64,000 nt of DNA from Porogramme epimiltina (taxonomy: Eukaryota; Basidiomycota; Agaricomycetes; Polyporales; Polyporaceae): the NCBI GenBank assembly GCA_900155495.1, contig FTLJ01000607.1:1-64000 (forward strand), written 5' to 3'. Shown in pieces: positions 36,178-46,926 of the stretch. A program made the translations under genes and the position numbers. The first letter of the stretch is position 1. Every line of letters starts with the position of its first letter. The notes beneath the pieces were generated by a model. That model was not told the DNA's origin, ran no database searches, and saw nothing but the letters and a program-made list of their open reading frames with translations.

Positions 36178-36515
36178 AAGTGGAACAGGCGTTGAAGAAT
36201 GAAGATGGAACTAGTCTTCGTGCTTGCGCGTTCCAGCGTGGAGAGGGATGGAGTATTCTCCACGACTACGGGATAAGCCAGAGCTCCTGGGACGTGCATG
36301 ACTCGATGCCGCGAGTTCGGCGGCAGTGGTGAAAATGTTCAGGCATTAGGTTATATTTGCTGATGTAAGCATGTCATTCCGGCCTCCGCGACTTGGTGTC
36401 CTTGCCGAGTTTTCAAACTGTATCCTGTCAAGGAGGGAGAAAATAAGTCCTACGGTCGTAAGAACTGTGAACGTATCTGATATCTACGACCAAAAGCTAC
36501 GAATGTCAAAATGCA

Positions 36516-36587
36516 TGCCCTCAGGCTGGATTGAACAACCGACCTCACCATTACGAGTGGCGCGCTCTACCACTGAGCTATAAGGGC
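36516..36587 (-). tRNA. tRNA-Thr (anticodon CGT)
   Basis: 72 bases without an intron. The acceptor stem is GCCCTTA paired with TGAGGGC, with discriminator A. The D arm is GCTC...GAGC, the anticodon loop CTCGTAA lies between CGCCA and TGGTG, and the T loop is TTCAATC between GGTTG and CAGCC. The anticodon CGT reads ACG (Thr). It lies between the divergent pyridoxal kinase and KRI1 genes. It differs from the tRNA at 43,752 only at the fifth acceptor pair. Confidence 0.93.
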
Positions 36588-36746
36588 GACATCAGCTCGG
36601 GATGGTTGCATGTCAACACAGTGAAGTAGCCGTAGTAAGAGCTGTTCAACGCATTTGGAGAATGCGTCTGTGTAACTTTTCTGACCCGCTACAACAACTT
36701 CACTTCAAGTCTTGAGTCTCTTGCTGCGACTGGCGCAACTCGCGCG

Positions 36747-39396
36747 ATGCTCTCAGACGACTCCGATGGCGAAGACATTCACAACATCACTATCAACGAG
36801 CACTACGCCAAAGCATTCGAGTATCGCAAGGAGCGCGAGGAACTTGCCAAGCGTATGTCCCCCCGTCTCTGCAACTCTAGCTCTTCTACGTCTTACACTA
36901 CCGACTCTTCCATCGCTCTCATAGTCAAGGAAAAGTATGGCTCCGATGTAGACGAAGCCGACGCCGACTCGGAGGACTCAGAAGACGCGGAGTCGGAGGA
37001 TGAGGATGGGGAAGAGCTCACCCCCGCCATGGACGCTGCGATTCTCCGCACGCTCGCGCGCATCAAGAGGAAGGATCCTGCTATATACGAGACGGGAAAA
37101 GACGTCTTTGAGGGTGAGTGTGCCTCTTTTACTGGGGTCGCGCAAGAGGGGGAGCCCTCGCGAAGCTGAGCATGAAGGAGGTCTTCAGAGGAGCGGAAAC
37201 GGACGGGGGATGTCAAACTCTCGGCGCGCATGCAAAAGGGGAAAGACAAGGTGTGTACCTGCTCGTTCTTCCTTCTAGGCCCTCAAATGGGCTTAAGAGG
37301 CGTCTGCATTCGTCTCTAGTCAAAACCCATAACGATGCGTCAACACGCACTCGCATCCGCCCTCGAAGATGCTGCTGGCGGTTCGCGTTCCCCATCGCCC
37401 GCGCCTCTTACGCACGTACAAGAGCAGTCAATGCTTCGTGAAGAGACGATCGCTGCTTTCCATACCGCCGTCGAAGACGAAGACGAGAGTGAAGACGACT
37501 TGCTCGTTCCCCGCGAAAAGACCAAGGACGAAGTTGAGCAGGAGGAGGAAGAGTATCGCGCGTTCTTGCAGCGCGAGGTCGGAGAGGACCTCTCTGCGCT
37601 CATCACGGTCGAGGGCGAGGGGGCAAGTGGCAGCGGGAGTGCGGAGGCGACGGAGGAGCCCACGCCGGAAGAGGGCTCGAAGAAGAAAAAGAAGCAGAGG
37701 AACAAAACGAAGAAAGACGCGAAGAGCAAGGATGAGGAAGACCACGAGTTCCTAATGAAGTTCGTCTTGTCTTCCAGCTCGCACGTCCCGGATGTCTAAT
37801 CATCCTTCTTCGTCTTAGCTACATCCTCAACCGCGGCTGGATCGACCACTCCGAGCACCGTCTACCCACTTACAAGGAGATCACCAGCAACAAAAAGGGC
37901 AAGGGCAAAGCTCCCGCCGTAAGCTTTGACCTCGACGATGGCGACTCTTCGGACGATACGTCAGCGGAGGAGGAACAAACCGGTGCAGAAGCAACAGGGT
38001 CTCTCGAAGAAGATGACTTCGACGAGATTACGGACCGTTTCGAGAGCTCGTACAACTTCCGCTTCGAAGAACCGTACGTTCCACATTCCTCACTCAGGTT
38101 ACGCGAATTTGCAGATGCTAACTTGCACTCATACAGAGGAGCCACGGAGATCGCGCGACACCCGCGCAACCTTACGTCACTCGTCCGTCGCGAAGACACG
38201 TCGCGAAAGGAGGCTCGCGAGAAGCGCAAGGCACGTAAGGAGGAGGAGCTGCTGCGCAAGCGGGAGGAAGTCAAGCGCCTCAAGGCACTGAAGATGAAAG
38301 AGCTCCGCGCAAAGCTCGAGCGGATCGGGCACGAGGGCGGGAAGAAGCTCGACGACAACGAAGGTACGTGACATAGATGTTGTGTCCCCCGAACGTGTTC
38401 AAGTAATCGCTGGGACACAGCGCTTCAAACGCTCGATCTCGAGGGCGACTGGGACCCGGAGGCGCACGACCGGAAGATGGCGGAGCTTTACGCGGTCGAC
38501 GTAGACGGCGCCGGAGATGACGAGAAGCCGACATGGGACGACGACATCGACATCACGGACATCATCCCCGCAGACGTCGATACGACATCGTCCAAAAAGA
38601 AGAAGAAAAAGAAGAAAAAGAAGGACGAGGATGACGAGGACGTCGGCGTGGACCTCGACGAGATGGATGCGGACGTTGACCGACCTCGGGCGGTGGACGA
38701 TGAGGAGTGGGACGGGACCGAAGAGATGCGTCGACGGAAGCTTGACGAGTACATGGACGAGATCTATGGGCTCGACTTCAACGACGTGGTACGTTTCTCG
38801 CCTTCTCATCCCCCTTCGGTCACCCTCAATGTCCAACCACCCTTCCCCCGCGCGCGTAGGTCGCAGACATCCCCACGCGCTTCAAGTACACCAAAGTCGA
38901 CTCGCAGTCGTTCGGCCTCACGCCCGCCGAGATCCTCATGGCGTCCGATGCGGACCTCAACACGTACATGGGCCTCCGCAAGTACGCGCCGTACCGCAAA
39001 GAGGGCAAGGGCCGCAACTGGGACGCGCAGCGCACAACACGCCTCAAGGACCTCAAGCAGAAGCTCCACGAACGCGGGGTCTCGGGCAGGGGTGGCGCGG
39101 GCGGCGAGGCGGACGGCGGGGAGAAGGTCAAGAAGCGGAAGGGGAAGAAAGAGCGTCAGAGGGAGAAGGCCGCTGCTGCGGCGACGGCAGGGGGGGATGG
39201 CGAAGATGGGGATGGCGACGACGGGGGCGACGGTGATGCAGAGGTCGAGCAGGCGCCGCGGAAGAAGGAGAAGAAGCGGAAACGGGACGCAGACGTGGAT
39301 GATGAGGGGGATGCGGACGAGAGGCAGGAGGCGGATGACGTCACGTCGAAGAAGAAGCGGAGACGACATCGGAAGCACGCCGCTGTGGCGACATAG
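36747..39396 (+). CDS. KRI1: KRI1, nucleolar ribosome-biogenesis protein
   Basis: Kri1 binds Krr1 and is needed for 40S ribosome assembly in the nucleolus (known for yeast). Eight exons (36747-36852, 36925-37113, 37189-37250, 37320-37759, 37819-38073, 38137-38363, 38421-38788, 38860-39396) join into 727 residues. Family landmarks appear in order: ITINEHYAKAFEYRKEREEL, the acidic run DSEDSEDAESEDEDGEE, MDAAILRTLARIKRKDPAIY, RQHALAS, EFLMNYILNRGWID, FRFEEPGATEIARHPRN, and the C-terminal Kri1 domain LDEYMDEIYGLDFNDVVADI with FKYTKVD and LRKYAPYRKEGKGRNWD. It ends in Lys/Arg-rich nuclear-localisation-type clusters. A poly-Lys tract is encoded at 38,596-38,623. All intron phases agree. Confidence 0.93.
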
Positions 39397-41955
39397 TCTT
39401 TCAGCCCTTTGGTTAGTGCCACCAGACAATCTACGCCCCTTCTATTTCCATGTCCGTTGTGTGCGATTGTCTCCGGTCAAAGGAGGTTCCGATCAAATGC
39501 GACATTGGGATGATTCCGGAAGAGCAAAGACAATCTGTTCAATGGTGAGTGCCACTACCTCGCTCAAGACGAAGACCTTTCTCGCAAGGCATCTGTTATC
39601 TGCAGAGAGGCCTCAAAGGTCTTGCGATGCGCCTGGGTGGTATATAACATAGCCCTGCTGGGCGACACAACCCCACACATCCAACACTTCTCTCCCATCG
39701 ACTTCGCCATGAGACGTCGACCGCGACTATCCCCTCCGTTTCCGTTGACAGATAAACTTCTCAGATCCCAGAAATGCTACTCAGCGCATCCCGAGATACC
39801 TCTCACACCCTATCAAATGACAAGCCCCGAAAGTGCATTCGTGTCGGCTTACGAGACGCCTACTCCGCCTCGGAGTGGACTATCGATGGCGTCCCCATGC
39901 CCACCGAGGTTGTATGGACGGAAGGTTTGAAGTCCAGGTACGGACTGTTCGATTTCCACCCGCTTGCTCGTCGGCTCAAGTGCAGTAGATCGGCTTCACG
40001 CGCCGTATGACGATACCAGTGTGGAGGCTGGGGCGGAAACCTCCCAGCCCCGAAAGGGTGCGCGACTTTTATGCCACTTCGCCGTCTACGTGTGACTTGA
40101 CTCCAACCATCTCTGGAGTAGAATCCCCGCGCATGGGCCGGCACGTCAGTTGGTGGAGAATTCCTCGAGTACGTCTTCGCCGCCCATCCAACCTTACCCA
40201 ACGTCTTGACGAACACTGTCGCCTCAGGCCGATCTTCAAAAACCCTGACGGCGACGCGCATTGTTAATCACCCGTATTTTGGAGGTCTGCCAGGTGAGCG
40301 CTTCTCGAGCATTCCCCGGCGGGCCGAGAGGTGTTCTTCTATCGCTGTTTCACAAGAGCAACCCCCGAGGAAGCTGGAGCGGCAAGAGGTTCCGAGTCGC
40401 CACTGTTGCCCTTAGGTAGTCAGAGCCAGTGCGTTACACACCAATGGGCCATGGGGAAGGAGAAACACCCCTATGGGCCGTAAAAAGTGTACCATCCTCC
40501 AGTTACCGAAGAGACGAAGGCCTTGGGTGTAGGGCCCTGACAGGTCTGCAGAGCTTAAAAGGGTCGTTCACATCCAGGAGAGGAATTCCTCACCCCAACA
40601 GGACGACCCTACACGTCGCCCTAGCCCGAGGAAGCTTACCCTCTTCGTGGCAATCTGGAGCACTTTAGGGCCCTAGGGATCACAAGAGAGCATCGCTAGG
40701 TTCACATCGGTCCACCGGCATATCAGTCTCCATCAAACCCTCTCCCGGCACCGACCGCTTCGCTGCTCCCCTCACTACCGCTCTCGTTGCCCCGCCCACA
40801 CCTACATTCTGCTGACATGCACACGTAGTGCTAACAAGTGAGCGACGTCTCTTCGGAACACGACCTCCCCAGAACATCGCTCGGTTCATCGTGGAAGGCA
40901 TTTCTCAGGCGAAGAATGCCGACAAGGTAGCGACCGCGACCTTCTAGAAGCACTGTGAGGGGGATCTCCTCAGGCAACTCGGCCCACCACGAAGCCCGAG
41001 GGGAACCTGCCTGGAGCATCATCTGTTCCATTGTAGTTGCAGTGGTGGCCGCCCGACGTGCGTCATGCCAAGATGTCTTCGTTCACGCGGCACCGGATAC
41101 CACCCCGCGACTACAGAATAGTACGTCCCGTGTCGCATTCCTCGTTCTCAGCTTGTATCTCATGCGCTGGGCAGACAAATCTTACGATGCCGTGATCTTA
41201 CAGTGGTCACCGCTTACGACTTCGGTCCTCTAACAGTGACGAACAAGAGACATACCTACGGACGCGAGATGACCACGGACGTTCCATGTCCCTAACCCTA
41301 CGTGCTGCACATACATGTGGGAGACACAGAATATGCGCAGCGACTATTACCAGCCCAAAGAAGTCGCCCAGCCTAGGGCCATATCCGTCATCTTTTTCCC
41401 CCCCACCATCCCTGCAACTTCGGCCTCTTCAGCCCTACGCCTTCCCTCCTAGAGTCACCGCATACTCTCACACCCTCAAGCAACGGGAGCTGAAGCGACT
41501 AGGTGCGTCTCTTCACCAGTCCGTGCACGACGTTCGCTCACTCGTTATCCGCATTCGTTCGTTCGTCTTTCGTTGTTGAACTCAACTGCTATGGCTGGGA
41601 AAAAGGTGACGCTCATCAGTGGCAATACTGGCCCTAGGACCGTGCCTGAAAAGGCAGGCGGAGTCGGAATCACGTCCGCGCACAACCATGGTCGAGGGAC
41701 ACAAACCCACCCCGACACCCCCGGGGGAAGTCCTGCTAGGCGTAGAAACCAACATCACCTCTCGTCATCTTGTATTTAAGTAGCTCCTCTAACATTGAGC
41801 TCATCTCCAGTACTCAGCGTCCTGCGTTGTGACACACCGCAAGGTCCTTCATGACTCGATTCCATTGAAATCGCGAACAGTGAGCTCATAACATATCGCG
41901 ATAATGATAGTAGGCGACTCAAAGCAACCCAGTGAGATCATTAGGCAAAGCTGAG
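39397..41955. other. Intergenic, no supported gene
   Basis: Frames at 39,622-40,010 (with SEWTIDGVPMPTEVVW and RYGLFDFHPLARR in one frame) and 40,955-41,233 look mildly protein-like, but stops and frame changes interrupt them and I cannot assign a family. They may be remnants of a decayed gene or retroelement. The frame at 41,585-41,779 (MAGKKVTLISGN) is short and unsupported. The right end is the 3' flank of the PanB gene. Confidence 0.4.
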
Positions 41956-43131
41956 CTAGAGAGGTTCCGCGCAGTTCGCATTCTTCGCGACCAGTCCCTC
42001 CGCCATCTCCTGGAACCGCTCCCACTCCGCCTTGGGCATCCCATAGCTCTCCTCCAGTGCCGGGAAGCTCCCCCCGCGCACCGCCTCGGTGTACCCCTTG
42101 ACGCCCCTCGCGACCTCCCCGCGCACGTCCGCGAACCGGCGCACGAACCGCGCCTGGTGCCCGTCCCACGTCCCCATCACGTCGTCCCACACGAGCACCT
42201 GCCCATGGCACCCCGGGCCCGCGCCGATTCCAATAGTGAACGCGCGCGTGAGGCGCTGGCTGATGTACGCCCCGAGCGCGTGCGGGATCGCCTCGAGCAC
42301 GAACGCGAACGCGCCCGCCGCCTCGAGCGCGAGCGCGTCGCGGAGCACGCCGAGCGCGCCCTGTGCGTCGCGGCCCTGCGCGCGGAAGCCCGAGAGCATC
42401 ACCGCGCGCTGCGGCTGGAGGCCGACGTGCGCGACGACGGGGATGCCCGCGCGTGCGAGGGCGCGCACCGTTGGGGTGTTCTCGGCGCCGAGCTCGACCT
42501 TGACGGCGTCCATGCGGCCCTCACGGACGACGCGGACCGCCGCGCGCACAGCGTCCTCGGGGCTGGGGGTGTACGTGCCGAAGGGGAGGTCCGCGACGAG
42601 GAGCGGGGCGCGGGCGCCGCGGGCGACGGCGCGTGCGTGGTGGAGGAGCTCGTCGAGCGAGAGGCGCGTGGTGGAGTCATACCCGAGGCAGACCTGGGCG
42701 AGGGAGTCACCGACGAGGGCGATGTCGACGCCGTGCGCGTCGCACGCACGGGCGGTGGGGTAGTCGTAGGCGGTGAGCACAGTGATGGGCGTGCCTGCGG
42801 CGCGGAGGGCTTGCAGATGCTGAATCGTGACTTTTTTGCGGGGTGTGCCTAAGAGTTGGGGAGATTGTCAGTTCTTGGTGTACGTAACAGGAAGAACAGT
42901 GAGCGCGATCGGCATTGGAGTAGCAGGGGTAAAGGCACGCGACATGGGGGGAAGGTTCTATTGGTGGAGAGGGGCGACTTCGAAGGAAGGATGCGCACCA
43001 GATAAGGCGGTTTGTCGGTCCTCGGGCCTTGCGCTGAACCACCTACGATGGCACAGCCGGGCGGAGTAGCCGCTCGGGGAGAAATCACCAACCCGGGGAG
43101 GGCGCTGGATACGTTTTGCAGACTTGAGCAT
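41956..43131 (-). CDS. ECM31: 3-methyl-2-oxobutanoate hydroxymethyltransferase (PanB type)
   Basis: First enzyme of pantothenate synthesis: adds a hydroxymethyl group from 5,10-methylenetetrahydrofolate to 2-oxoisovalerate, giving ketopantoate. Two exons, 42999-43131 and 41956-42848, with a 150-base intron, give 341 residues. The first 45 residues (MLKSAKRIQRPPRVG ... HRRWFSARPED) are rich in Arg and Ser without acids and resemble a mitochondrial presequence. The barrel follows: RKKVTIQHLQAL, ITVLTAYDYPTARACDAHGV, DIALVGDSLAQVCLGYDSTT (metal-binding Asp), PLLVADLPFGTY, DAVKVELG, VVAHVGLQPQ, FAFVLEAIP with the catalytic Glu, TIGIGAGPGCHGQVLVWDDV and RFVRRFADV. The gene is very GC-rich in its second exon, so a long plus-strand frame also runs through it. 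Confidence 0.93.
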
Positions 43132-43751
43132 GATCTTTCCGGACGACTGGGTAGGGCGGGGAGGATCGCTGTTCTTGTGGGAGCAATAAGGGGGCCGCCG
43201 CGGGAATGGTGAAGGAAAGAAAGGTTTGGCAGGGTTCAGGGAGAGGTAGGGGTGGGCTTTGTGGGCGGAGGAGGCGCAGAGGGGGCGGGAGATCTGGCGT
43301 CCGTCCGACGCTCCGAATCAAACCCGATGAAAACTGACAAACCCACCACTGCGCCCCAACCAAGTGCGGCTACCCCACATCGTACAAGCTCTCCGTCCCC
43401 TAGCTCGCTCTCGTGGCCACATCGCACGACACCGGATCCATCGCTCGACAGAACTCACGTTGCGGCTGTCTCGTCCTCTCCGAGTTTATCAGGTGCCGTC
43501 TTTCTCGGCCATCCTTGACTCCGGATCCCGGCTGGAATGTAGGTTATTACACGACTTCCTCCAAGATCCGACGGCCAGTTCGACGAGAGTAGGGGTCATG
43601 CAGGTGAGAAACCGCGCGGGACATGAGTGAGAACGGCCTCCAAGCGGGGCGTGTGCATAAGTGAGAGGGAAGATGGTGCACAAGGGTCAAGAGAGAGAAT
43701 GCCATGAATTTATGTGCTGGATCTAGCTTCGGCAAAGATATTATTTTCAAT
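43132..43751. other. Intergenic between PanB gene and tRNA
   Basis: Contains the upstream region of the PanB gene. Short frames on both strands carry no recognisable product. No clear promoter element beyond pyrimidine-rich patches is seen. Confidence 0.4.
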
Positions 43752-43823
43752 GCCCCTATAGCTCAGTGGTAGAGCGCGCCACTCGTAATGGTGAGGTCGG
43801 TTGTTCAATCCAGCCTGGGGGCA
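43752..43823 (+). tRNA. tRNA-Thr (anticodon CGT)
   Basis: 72 bases without an intron. The acceptor stem GCCCCTA pairs with TGGGGGC, with discriminator A. The D, anticodon (CTCGTAA loop, anticodon CGT) and T arms are identical to those of the tRNA at 36,516-36,587. The only differences are one base in each strand of the acceptor stem, and these still pair. Confidence 0.93.
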
Positions 43824-45021
43824 CTCGTACAATATGCACGCTTCTATTTTGATGTGTGGCCGTGTTTATCGCGCAAATCCGTTTGTTTAAAGGGTCCCTG
43901 AAGACCCCAGGGAACTAGGGGTGATAATACCCCGGCGTCAAAAAGCATTTTGGGCGAGCCGCTTGGTCATCGATCATCACCCTGGCTCTGCGCCATTTTG
44001 GCGCTGCTCACAAGCGCGACGCGCACAACCTTCGGAGTGCCCTATGCTCACGTTTGGAATGACCACTTACGTGGGCATGGGTCGTCTTGGCGAATAGAGC
44101 CCACAATGTGTAGGGTCACGGTATGGAGCTCATATGTCTTAGACGCTATTACATTTTCTAACGTCGCGTTCAGTATTTTAGTGGCGGCGAGTCTCTTTGA
44201 CACGTCAGAGCCTCAAAGGGTCGAGTCCACTAGAGCAAGACAACACAAAACGGCGCTCATACTATGACCACTATATTTGAGGTACGAAGGTCATCAGCCG
44301 ACAACGCAATTTCAAGTTCACCGCCCGTGAGTCCTTGCTGTGCCGCAATGGTAGGCTACTGGACAGTGCCACCGTGTTTGTATTTCATTTTGTAAACCAC
44401 AGAGGCTGTTCGTAACAAAGATAGGAGACAGGGATGCCGCGTAGGCCAGTCATTCCAATGCACGGTCCCTTCGAGGGCGCTCGGACGACGTCATGGATGC
44501 CGTTTAGCGTCCAACATGAAACGCTGTAGTGATAAGTGATCATCGAAGTTTTTGCTCGTCCTGATAGCCATGAGTGAGTTAGATCCCTTCGTGGGCACGG
44601 CGATCGTCTCATTCAAGTCTCCATCGAGAATTGAGCTCCCGGTTATGTCTCCTCTTTGCATCAAACGTAGCCCGATAATGTTTGGCTCCCCCTAACACAT
44701 TAACTATAGATGTTTAGATACCTCAAGCCCATATACGGGGAGGTATGGGCTCCTGGTCAATCATAACTGTATTTGATATCTCAGCCGTAGCTCGCCGCCT
44801 GGTGGGAACTAGCCCTGGGCCCGGCACGGGGTGACGAAGTCGCCGGCGCAAATGAATATCAGCTTCTATCATATCGGATCCCAGGGGGATAGGAAATTAT
44901 GCCGTTCACGCCGGTGCGTACTCCGTATACTCTAGGTCAGAGGCCGCGTATATGTAGGCTCACGCTCCTGGAGTTCAGTCGAGATCTTCACTCTCGGAGT
45001 AGCACCTCAACCCCCGTCAAA
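43824..45021. other. Intergenic, no gene seen
   Basis: Only short frames are present (for example 43,950-44,267 plus and 44,385-44,612 minus), without splice-compatible partners or recognisable content. The last 200 bases precede the DUF6533 gene. The sequence aacccccgtcaaaatggcg shows an A at -3 and C/A-rich bases before the proposed ATG. Confidence 0.4.
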
Positions 45022-46777
45022 ATGGCGTCCCAGGTCGAAACTGAAGCTATCATTACGGTGTACAGTACTATGTAGGTGCGGAGACGAAGTGTATAAGGCA
45101 TAATGCTGATAGAGCCATATCCACGGCGTCGCACCTTTGAAGCATAACGGACAACTTTTGCGCCTTGGCGGTGACGGGTACGTGACTCGCCCTTTTTTAG
45201 TATTGTTCTGATACGAGTATTTTCTGGCTTTGCCCATGCTAGCGTTGGTGATATACGAGTACATCATCACCTCAGGGGCAGAAAAGCAGCTATTTTGGGG
45301 CCGCAAGTTTGCTGCCCCAGCGGCACTGTTCTTCGCCAACCGTTACCTGAACTTAATCAACTGGTTGTACCAGTTCTGCCTCGTGTTCAACGTTGGTGTG
45401 ACGATAGAGGTTCGTCGGGCGCGTTGTTGTCTAGGACGAATGTGGCATTAACTGGCATCCTAGAAGTACTACAGTATCATACCTCAGATTTTCCGCTCTC
45501 CTAATCCGTCAATGGACGAACAGTTGTGCAGCGATAGCAAAGTCAAGCAACTTCATCGGTGTATCGATAGAGGTTGTTTGGGCATGTGCGTACCACGCCA
45601 TCCCTGTATTACGCTCTCCGCCTACCTTACTAACGCCACACCAGTATTCTCAGGGCTTCGCGCTCTCGCCCTTACTAGAAACAAGTATCTTGCGGTTTTT
45701 GTCTTTCTTTGTGCTTCCGTACCCTTCGGGGTGAATGTGGTACGCTGTTCGAACTTATATTCAGTGGACGTGCCCCTCAGTCCTCCCATGTAGTACCGAG
45801 CTACGACAATTACCTGCGCTGTCTTGCCCGTATTTGGGGTCCAAGCCTTCTCGACGATTTCGCAAAGCCTCGCGGAAAAGTACGTGACATTGGTTCTGAT
45901 ATAACTCGTTCGAAGATTTATCGTGGCATTCCAACAGATGCATGTCATAGGCTGTCTTCTCTTCACGACGACGTGTTGAGTGAACCCTCACACGCTCAGG
46001 TGTCATTATATCGAGATCATGTCTCTTGGCCTCCGACACCGCCCTCATTGTGATCACTTGGAGCAAGCTTCGGAACCGAATGCAGGCCCACGTAGATATC
46101 GGGAAGCACACCTTGGCGACTGTGCTTCTGTATGATGGTAAGATTCTCGTATCTAGAGACGCATCTCTTCTGACATTTGATGGTCCACAGGAACTATGTA
46201 CTTCGTGTAAGCCGCTAACACTGTTCGCTTGTTCACGACGCAACGCTAACACGCATAACAGCGTCCTTTTCGTCCTTAACGCCTTGCACCTATGCCTGAG
46301 TCTCCTCTCTGTAAGTTTTCAATTGCGGCTGTAGCATCCTGCTTGATCTTATCTTTTCCACGCTTCAGACCGAAAATCCGGGGATCGAGGCCGGGATCAG
46401 TGACGTGACCGCTTTCACGGACCCGTGAGCCGTATCTTATTCCAAGCACCCCAGCTTTCCCCTCACCTTTTTACAGAATCACGTCCATTCTCGTCTCTCG
46501 GTTCCTCCTCCACCTTCAGGCGGTGAACCAGAGGGCCGAGCGAGGAGGCATGTCCGAGTCCTTGTCGGCGCCCCTCGGCGCACAAGACTCCCTCCTGTTT
46601 GCGAGGACTATCGGTTCGCTCGGTGCTCATATAGAGCCAGGAGACTTCATTGAGGGGGTTGATGGGGATGGAAATGACGTCATAGACGGAATCAGTGACT
46701 CGCAGGCGGCGTCGTCCGAAGCTGTTGCGACCCCGACTGACCGCGATAGTGACATGGAAGGGGCTACTGCGGCGTGA
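45022..46777 (+). CDS. DUF6533 multi-pass membrane protein
   Basis: The DUF6533 signature is clear: LALVIYEYIITSGAEKQLFW, then GRKFAAPAALFFANRYLNL. Later exons give membrane helices (LAVFVFLCASVPFGVNV; ATTITCAVLPVFGVQAF; SCLLASDTALIVITW; VVLFVLNALHLCLSLLSV) and the conserved FTDPITSILVSRFLLHLQAV before a soluble acidic tail ending DRDSDMEGATAA. Exons read: about 45218-45395, 45532-45585, 45645-45739, 45794-45879, 46016-46137, 46191-46206, 46262-46310, 46369-46424, 46477-46777. The 5' exon (ATG at 45,022, MASQVETEAIITVYS) and the junctions before 45,218, 45,532 and 46,016 are my best guesses. The family is typical of Agaricomycetes, seven-helix-like, function unknown. The stop lies 150 bases from the stop of the convergent MFS gene. 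Confidence 0.75.
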
Positions 46778-46926
46778 CAGTGGCTGCCTATTGGGAATAT
46801 GTCCTTTGTTTGATCATTGCATTTACTACTTGAACGCCCCCTTACCAACCTACACTGTTTCAGGTCACTACGCCCTTCGATATGTACATCGCAGCGTGTC
46901 GAGACTCAACAAAGTCCCATTGCTAG

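Noticed and set aside
38477..39652. Plus-strand open frame of 391 codons ending at 39,652
   Set aside because: Its first 103 codons are KRI1 exon 7. It then reads through the intron into the wrong frame. The spliced model restores the Kri1 C-terminal domain.
39622..40415. Possible retroelement or kinase gene after KRI1
   Set aside because: A few protein-like phrases occur but stops and frame changes interrupt them. No reverse transcriptase, integrase or kinase motif is readable.
41932..42852. Plus-strand open frame of 306 codons
   Set aside because: It is the antisense shadow of the GC-rich second exon of the PanB gene. The product is Arg/Ala/Glu-rich and unrecognisable, whereas the minus strand matches PanB throughout.
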